From Rhodoferax sp. (lineage in GTDB: Bacteria; Pseudomonadota; Gammaproteobacteria; Burkholderiales; Burkholderiaceae_C): DNA of 53,795 nt. Position numbers and translations under genes: made by a program. The first letter of the stretch is position 1. Each line of letters opens with the position of its first letter. Below are positions 50,084 to 53,795 of this stretch, in pieces. The notes beneath the pieces were generated by a model. That model saw only the letters and a list, made by a program, of their open reading frames with translations, searched no databases and was not told the origin of the DNA. The stretch is from contig NZ_JAUSLE010000025.1 in assembly GCF_030646845.1 (NCBI RefSeq), positions 1-53,795 on the forward strand, given 5' to 3'.

Positions 50084-50098
50084 GCACCGTATGTGTGC
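50084..50098. promoter_or_regulatory. NtrC-like dyad upstream of the nas promoter
   Basis: GCAC-N7-GTGC, the spacing of NtrC enhancer sites (GCACC-N5-GGTGC), about 140 bases upstream of the sigma-54 promoter and just after the nasT stop. The inner C/G pair is not fully conserved, so one site of moderate quality. Confidence 0.45.
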
Positions 50099-50115
50099 GG
50101 CGCACCATTTCGGCG

Positions 50116-50748
50116 TCAGCCGAGCAGGTCGGCTGCGTCCAGGATGCGCTGCGCCACCTCGCCCAGGCGCAGGCCCTTGTCCATGGCGGCCTTGCGGAGT
50201 TTTTCGTAGGCAAGCTGTTCGTTGATGTTCTGGCGCTGCATCAGCAGGCCCTTGGCGCGGTCAATCACTTTGCGGTCCTGCAATTCGGTCCTGGCGTCTG
50301 CCAGTTCGCGCCTGAGGCCCTGCTCATGTTCGAAGCGCGCCATCGCCACGTCCAGGATGGGGCGTATGCGTTCGGGCGACAAGCCGGCCACGATGTAGGC
50401 CGACACCCCGGCTGCCACCGCGTCTTTCACGTGGGTGGTGTCATTGTCGTTGGTAAAAAGAACGATCGGGCGCCGCGCATCGCGGGTCGCCATCACCACA
50501 TGCTCCAGGGAATCGCGTGCCTCGCTTTCGGCGTCCACAATAATCATGTCGGGCTGGAGCTGGGCCAGGCGCTCGTCCAGGAACGTGTCCGCTGGCAACA
50601 CCGCGACGATGTTGTAGCCGTTTTCCAGCAGACCGATGCGCAACTGGCGCGAACGCTCCGCTTGCGCGCGGGCATGGCTGTCCGTGGAGACGCCTTCCAG
50701 CAAGTCTGGAGCGATGATGACAAGGCGCAAGGATTGGGAAGGTGTCAT
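50116..50748 (-). CDS. nasT: ANTAR-domain response regulator, nitrate antiterminator NasT
   Basis: 210 residues from the ATG at 50748 (MTPSQSLRLVIIAPDLLEG); an upstream ATG adds 15 weak residues. Receiver-like domain 1-125 with PDMIIVDAESEARDSLEHV and PIVLFTNDNDTTHVKDAVAAGVSAY. Coiled linker, then ANTAR domain about 145-205 (RKVIDRAKGLLMQRQNINEQ, AYEKLRKAAMDKGLRLGEVA). ANTAR proteins bind paired hexaloop hairpins in leader RNA and stop termination. The target is almost certainly the leader at 49813-49913. The usual nitrate-sensing partner NasS is not seen in the window. Confidence 0.92.
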   Translation of the reverse strand: MTPSQSLRLVIIAPDLLEGVSTDSHARAQAERSRQLRIGLLENGYNIVAVLPADTFLDERLAQLQPDMIIVDAESEARDSLEHVVMATRDARRPIVLFTNDNDTTHVKDAVAAGVSAYIVAGLSPERIRPILDVAMARFEHEQGLRRELADARTELQDRKVIDRAKGLLMQRQNINEQLAYEKLRKAAMDKGLRLGEVAQRILDAADLLG

Positions 50749-50784
50749 GGGCGAGTTTGTGCAAGATTCGCGCCAGTGGAATAT

Positions 50785-50865
50785 GGCCCCCACGTTCGCT
50801 CACTGACGTGTAGCTCTCTGCCCCCCACGGGGGCTAATTTCCCTTGGGGCGGCCCGGCGGGAAAT
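50785..50865 (+). repeat. GC-rich interspersed repeat, copy A
   Basis: About 80 bases: GGCCCCCACGTTCGCTCAC, then AGCTCTCTGCCCCCCACG, GGGGCT and TTTCCCTTGGGGCGGCCCGG. Tandem with copy B. Confidence 0.85.
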
Positions 50866-50868
50866 TGC

Positions 50869-50945
50869 CGGCCCCCACGTTCGCTCACAACGCGCAAGCT
50901 CTCTGCCCCCCACGGGGGCTCATTTCCCTTGGGGCGGCCCGGCGG
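50869..50945 (+). repeat. GC-rich interspersed repeat, copy B
   Basis: Second tandem unit, differing from copy A mainly in the variable part after CGCTCAC (AACGCGCA here). Ends 12 bases before the hemerythrin stop. Confidence 0.85.
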
Positions 50946-50957
50946 AAGTCTGAACCA

Positions 50958-51473
50958 TCAACCGGCTAGCGCGGCGGATCCCGGATGCTGAGCGCTATCG
51001 ACTTCCGAACAGCCGGCGCCACCGCAGCCGTGAATCTGCCCCTGCGGCAGTGCCTCGGGCATGTTGACAACCCCGCTGACCGGGTCATAGCCGATCTGGC
51101 GCAGATGCAGGGCCAGGGCCGCGTCCATGCTCTGGGCATGAAATGCAAACCAGACGCCAAGCTCACGCGCCATCTGCCGCAGCAGCGCCAGGTCGCCGGT
51201 CTGGCCGCGCACTTGGCCTTCGCGCATCACCTGCAGCACCGCCTGGTGCTGGGAACTGTGGCAGTTGTTCGATGAAAAACGGGTCGCCAGCATCCACTGG
51301 TCTTCGCGGCCGAAGTGATCGTCGGTGTGGGCGATCAGGTCGTGCCAGGCAGCGAGCACGGTGTCGTCGCCAGCGGCTTCGACCGTGCCGAGCAGCACGA
51401 CGAATTCTTGATGGGTCTCGTCCATGACGGGCAAGCCAAGCACGAGCGCATCGGACCATTGCAATGTGGACAT
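50958..51473 (-). CDS. Bacteriohemerythrin
   Basis: 171 residues from the ATG at 51473 (MSTLQWSDALVLGLPVMDET). The di-iron ligands are in order: MDETHQEFV (His, Glu), HTDDHFGREDQWM (His, Glu), HSSQHQAVL (His, His) and a C-terminal HAQSMDAALALHL (His, Asp). Such proteins bind O2 at a non-heme di-iron centre and may carry or sense oxygen. An extra C-terminal Cys/Gly-rich tail (HGCGGAGCSEV) is unusual and could bind metal. No operon partner; flanked on both sides by the GC-rich repeat. Confidence 0.9.
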   Translation of the reverse strand: MSTLQWSDALVLGLPVMDETHQEFVVLLGTVEAAGDDTVLAAWHDLIAHTDDHFGREDQWMLATRFSSNNCHSSQHQAVLQVMREGQVRGQTGDLALLRQMARELGVWFAFHAQSMDAALALHLRQIGYDPVSGVVNMPEALPQGQIHGCGGAGCSEVDSAQHPGSAALAG

Positions 51474-51589
51474 GCTGGAAATTTCAGAGTTGATATCCGA
51501 GGAAGGATAGCGGCGGCGGACAATTCCGGATTGATGCAAATCAGGAAAGCTGCGGATGGCGGGAGTGATGCGGAGCATGACACGCCAGT

Positions 51590-51692
51590 CGAGCGAACGT
51601 GAGGGCCAGCAATTTCCCGCCGGGCCGCCCCAAGGGAAATTAGCCCCCGTGGGGGGCAGAGAGCTTGCGCGTTGTGAGCGAACGTGGGGGCT
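51590..51692 (-). repeat. GC-rich interspersed repeat, copy C (inverted)
   Basis: About 1.3 units in the opposite direction. One half matches copy B exactly over some 50 bases, while the AATTTCCC junction matches copy A. It ends 11 bases before the tsaD start. Confidence 0.85.
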
Positions 51693-51703
51693 ACACTTCT
51701 TCC

Positions 51704-52741
51704 ATGATTGTTCTGGGCATTGAATCGAGTTGCGATGAAACCGGCGTGGCGCTGGTGGATGCGTCGGGTAGCCAGGTGCCGGTGCTGCTGGCGCAGGCGC
51801 TCTACAGCCAGATCGACATGCACCAGGCCTACGGTGGCGTGGTGCCGGAGCTGGCCAGCCGCGACCATATCCGGCGTGTTTTGCCCTTGACGCAGGAGGT
51901 CATGACGCAGGCGCAATGTTCGCTGGCGCAAGTGGACGTGGTTGCCTACACGCGCGGGCCGGGCCTGGCGGGTGCGCTGCTGGTGGGCGCGGGCGTGGCC
52001 TGCTCGCTGGCGGCGGCGCTCGGGCGGCCAGTGATGGGTGTACACCACCTCGAAGGCCATCTGCTGTCGCCCTTTTTGAGTGCTGATCCACCCGAATTCG
52101 CGTTTGTGGCGCTATTGGTATCGGGCGGCCATACCCAGCTCATGCGGGTGGACCGCGTGGGCAGCTACGAACTGCTGGGCGAGACGATTGACGATGCGGC
52201 GGGCGAAGCGTTTGACAAGTCGGCCAAATTGCTGGGCCTGCCATATCCCGGCGGGCCGGCTTTGGCCCGGCTGGCCCAGCACGGCGATGGCCAGGCCTTC
52301 AAGTTGCCGAGGCCTTTGCTGCACAGCGGCGATCTGGATTTTTCATTCTCCGGACTGAAGACGGCGGTGCTGACGCAGGCCAAAAAACTGGGTGAAGCGA
52401 TGGGCGATCAGGCCCGGGCCGATCTGGCGGCCTCGACGCAGGCGGCCATTGTCGAGGTGCTGGTCAAGAAGTCGCTCAAAGCACTGGAACAAACCGGCCT
52501 GCAGCGGCTGGTGGTGGCCGGCGGCGTCGGTGCCAACACGCTGCTGCGCGAGCAACTCAATGCCGCCTGCAAAAAGAAGGGGGTTCGCGTGTATTACCCC
52601 GAGCTGCATTTATGCACCGACAACGGCGCGATGATCGCGCTGGCGGCCGGCATGCGCATACAGGCCGGGCTGGCGCCCCTGCGGCGCGACTACACCTTTG
52701 ACGTGAAACCGCGCTGGAGCCTTGCGGAAATGGCGATTTAA
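51704..52741 (+). CDS. tsaD: tRNA threonylcarbamoyladenosine synthase subunit TsaD
   Basis: 345 residues from the ATG at 51704 ([19 protein letters not shown]). The metal-binding histidines are in [10 protein letters not shown], and further family motifs are [30 protein letters not shown] and [16 protein letters not shown]. It transfers the threonylcarbamoyl group to A37 of ANN-decoding tRNAs with TsaB and TsaE (not in window). No good Shine-Dalgarno; the repeat copy C abuts the start. Confidence 0.96.
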   Translation: MIVLGIESSCDETGVALVDASGSQVPVLLAQALYSQIDMHQAYGGVVPELASRDHIRRVLPLTQEVMTQAQCSLAQVDVVAYTRGPGLAGALLVGAGVACSLAAALGRPVMGVHHLEGHLLSPFLSADPPEFAFVALLVSGGHTQLMRVDRVGSYELLGETIDDAAGEAFDKSAKLLGLPYPGGPALARLAQHGDGQAFKLPRPLLHSGDLDFSFSGLKTAVLTQAKKLGEAMGDQARADLAASTQAAIVEVLVKKSLKALEQTGLQRLVVAGGVGANTLLREQLNAACKKKGVRVYYPELHLCTDNGAMIALAAGMRIQAGLAPLRRDYTFDVKPRWSLAEMAI

Positions 52742-52775
52742 GGCCTGTTAACGCTTCTGCGAGTGGCAAGTAGGC

Positions 52776-52781
52776 TATAAT
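52776..52781 (+). promoter_or_regulatory. rpsO: -10 element of the rpsO promoter
   Basis: TATAAT within GCTATAATCCAAGGCT, a 16-base stretch identical to the rpsU promoter. No good -35 is visible (CTTCTG at 16 bases). A leader of about 120 bases runs to rpsO and might carry S15 autoregulation. Confidence 0.6.
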
Positions 52782-52907
52782 CCAAGGCTCTGCTGAAAAG
52801 TGCGCTTTTTCATTGATGAAACGGCACGCGGCAGAACACGACGGCCACGGTCAACTCTCACTTCGGGAACACTGTGCCGCTCGCAAGTTATTTCCAAGGA
52901 AAAACCT

Positions 52908-53174
52908 ATGATCGAGAAATCAGTCAAGGCCGAGATTGTCAAGGCCAACGCGCGCGCTGCCAACGACACCGGCAGCCCGGAAGTTCAGGTCGGCCTGTTG
53001 ACCGGCCGCATCAATGAACTGATGCCCCATTTCAAAACCCATGCCAAAGATCATCACGGTCGCCGTGGCCTGCTGCGCATGGTGAGCCGCCGCCGCAAGC
53101 TGCTGGACTACCTGAAGTCCAAAGACGCGGCCCGTTATGTTGCGCTGATTGCCAAGCTTGGCCTGCGTAAATAA
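52908..53174 (+). CDS. rpsO: 30S ribosomal protein S15
   Basis: 88 residues, AAGGAAA before the ATG at 52908. S15 motifs: [39 protein letters not shown]. Upstream of pnp as in most proteobacteria. Confidence 0.97.
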   Translation: MIEKSVKAEIVKANARAANDTGSPEVQVGLLTGRINELMPHFKTHAKDHHGRRGLLRMVSRRRKLLDYLKSKDAARYVALIAKLGLRK

Positions 53175-53193
53175 TCCCTAAAACGACTGCAAG

Positions 53194-53227
53194 GCGCCTG
53201 AGTTGGTTCTTCTGACTCAGGCGCTTT
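53194..53227 (+). terminator. Terminator/attenuator after rpsO
   Basis: GCGCCTGAGT ... ACTCAGGCGC then TTT. A 10-bp stem with an 11-base loop, and a short U-tract, so partial readthrough into pnp is likely. Confidence 0.7.
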
Positions 53228-53331
53228 GCACTTTAAAAACGGAAAAAACCAGTTTCAGAAGCGCTTTCCTCGCCAGTTGAGGGGCGCCGATGACTTTCTT
53301 CGGAGCAAGGCCAAACGATCACGCGCTGTGT

Positions 53332-53376
53332 CATTCCACAAGAAAAGACCTGAAATTGCAGGCATTTTGTGGAATG
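53332..53376 (+). promoter_or_regulatory. Long hairpin in the pnp leader, possible RNase III site
   Basis: CATTCCACAA ... TTGTGGAATG (10 bp) with an inner CCTG/CAGG stem and six-base loop. E. coli pnp is autoregulated through an RNase III-cut leader hairpin in the same place; function here is by analogy. Confidence 0.6.
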
Positions 53377-53450
53377 GCATCGTGTTCTGCCAGCCGCCGC
53401 TCCGGGCCTTCTGCACTGCCTCAAGTGCTTGAAACTAGTGGAGATAAAAC

Positions 53451-53795
53451 ATGAGCATTTTCAACAAAGTCAGCAAATCCTTCCAGTGGGGCCAGCACAA
53501 GGTCACGATGGAAACCGGAGAAATCGCCCGCCAGTCCGGCGGCGCGGTGCTGGTCGACATGGACGGCACGGTGGTGTTGGCCACCGTGGTTGCCAAGACT
53601 GACGCCAAGCCCGGCCAGGATTTTTTCCCGTTGACGGTTGACTACCTGGAAAAAACCTATGCCGCCGGACGCATTCCCGGCAGCTTCTTCAAGCGCGAAG
53701 GCCGCCCCAGCGAGTTTGAAACGCTGACCTCGCGCCTGATCGACCGCCCGATTCGCCCCCTGTATCCCGAAGGCTTCTTCAACGAAGTGCAGGTC
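53451..53795 (+). CDS. pnp: Polyribonucleotide nucleotidyltransferase (5' part)
   Basis: First 115 codons; the gene runs off the window. GTGGAG lies about 10 bases before the ATG. Sequence [39 protein letters not shown] and [15 protein letters not shown] is the first RNase PH-like domain. Phosphorolytic 3'-5' exoribonuclease of the degradosome. Confidence 0.96.
   Translation, partial: MSIFNKVSKSFQWGQHKVTMETGEIARQSGGAVLVDMDGTVVLATVVAKTDAKPGQDFFPLTVDYLEKTYAAGRIPGSFFKREGRPSEFETLTSRLIDRPIRPLYPEGFFNEVQV

Noticed and set aside
49776..50115. A small peptide gene in the nas leader
   Set aside because: Short frames here lack ribosome binding sites and the region is explained by promoter, hairpins and a repeat.
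50785..50945. Possible CRISPR-like tandem repeat
   Set aside because: Only two tandem units of about 80 bases with no spacers; a dispersed GC-rich repeat explains it.

Overview
The window looks like chromosomal DNA of a betaproteobacterium, most likely Burkholderiales and probably Comamonadaceae (Rhodoferax/Polaromonas-like). I infer this from the style of the housekeeping genes (rpsO-pnp, tsaD, trmJ-cysE, pmbA/darP, rpsU-yqeY), from an nrtABC-nirBD-nasA nitrate-assimilation operon followed by ybiB, and from two interspersed repeat families. The species cannot be fixed from the sequence alone.

Left part (1-22.3 kb) is accessory. On the minus strand is a large FG-GAP/Ig-like surface protein whose 3' end lies outside the window. 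A remnant of a tyrosine recombinase, a small lytic transglycosylase and a PEP-CTERM protein follow. Next is a plus-strand run (4.7-19.7 kb) of secreted proteins: a 1735-residue SdrD-like/Ca-loop/TIG/beta-helix protein, three cupredoxin (multicopper-oxidase-like) proteins, a small export protein, a subtilisin with Ig modules, a SCO-type copper chaperone and a cytochrome c fused to a type-1 periplasmic binding domain. The copper ligands of a complete multicopper oxidase appear to be divided between two of the three cupredoxin proteins. I read the locus as a split, six-cupredoxin-domain oxidase with a copper chaperone and a cytochrome partner, possibly for extracellular metal (Mn/Fe) oxidation. 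This is the best candidate for an undescribed system here. A decayed IS3-family element and a lipoprotein cytochrome c close the region.

Middle part (22.5-41 kb): a thioesterase, an HU protein with a clear terminator, a DUF1906/SH3/amidase-like cell-wall hydrolase, and two tandem paralogous PAS-GGDEF-EAL proteins. Conserved housekeeping genes follow: suhB, trmJ, cysE, a molybdopterin adenylyltransferase, darP, pmbA, yqeY, rpsU, a BaiN-like flavoprotein and ybiB.

Right part (41-53.8 kb): a minus-strand nitrate/nitrite assimilation operon with an ANTAR regulator (NasT) just upstream. The operon leader shows a near-perfect sigma-54 promoter, a hexaloop hairpin and a terminator, so it is probably switched on by NtrC/RpoN and by NasT antitermination. 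A bacteriohemerythrin gene bracketed by inverted copies of a GC-rich repeat comes next, then tsaD, rpsO and the start of pnp. I saw no tRNA, rRNA or CRISPR array.
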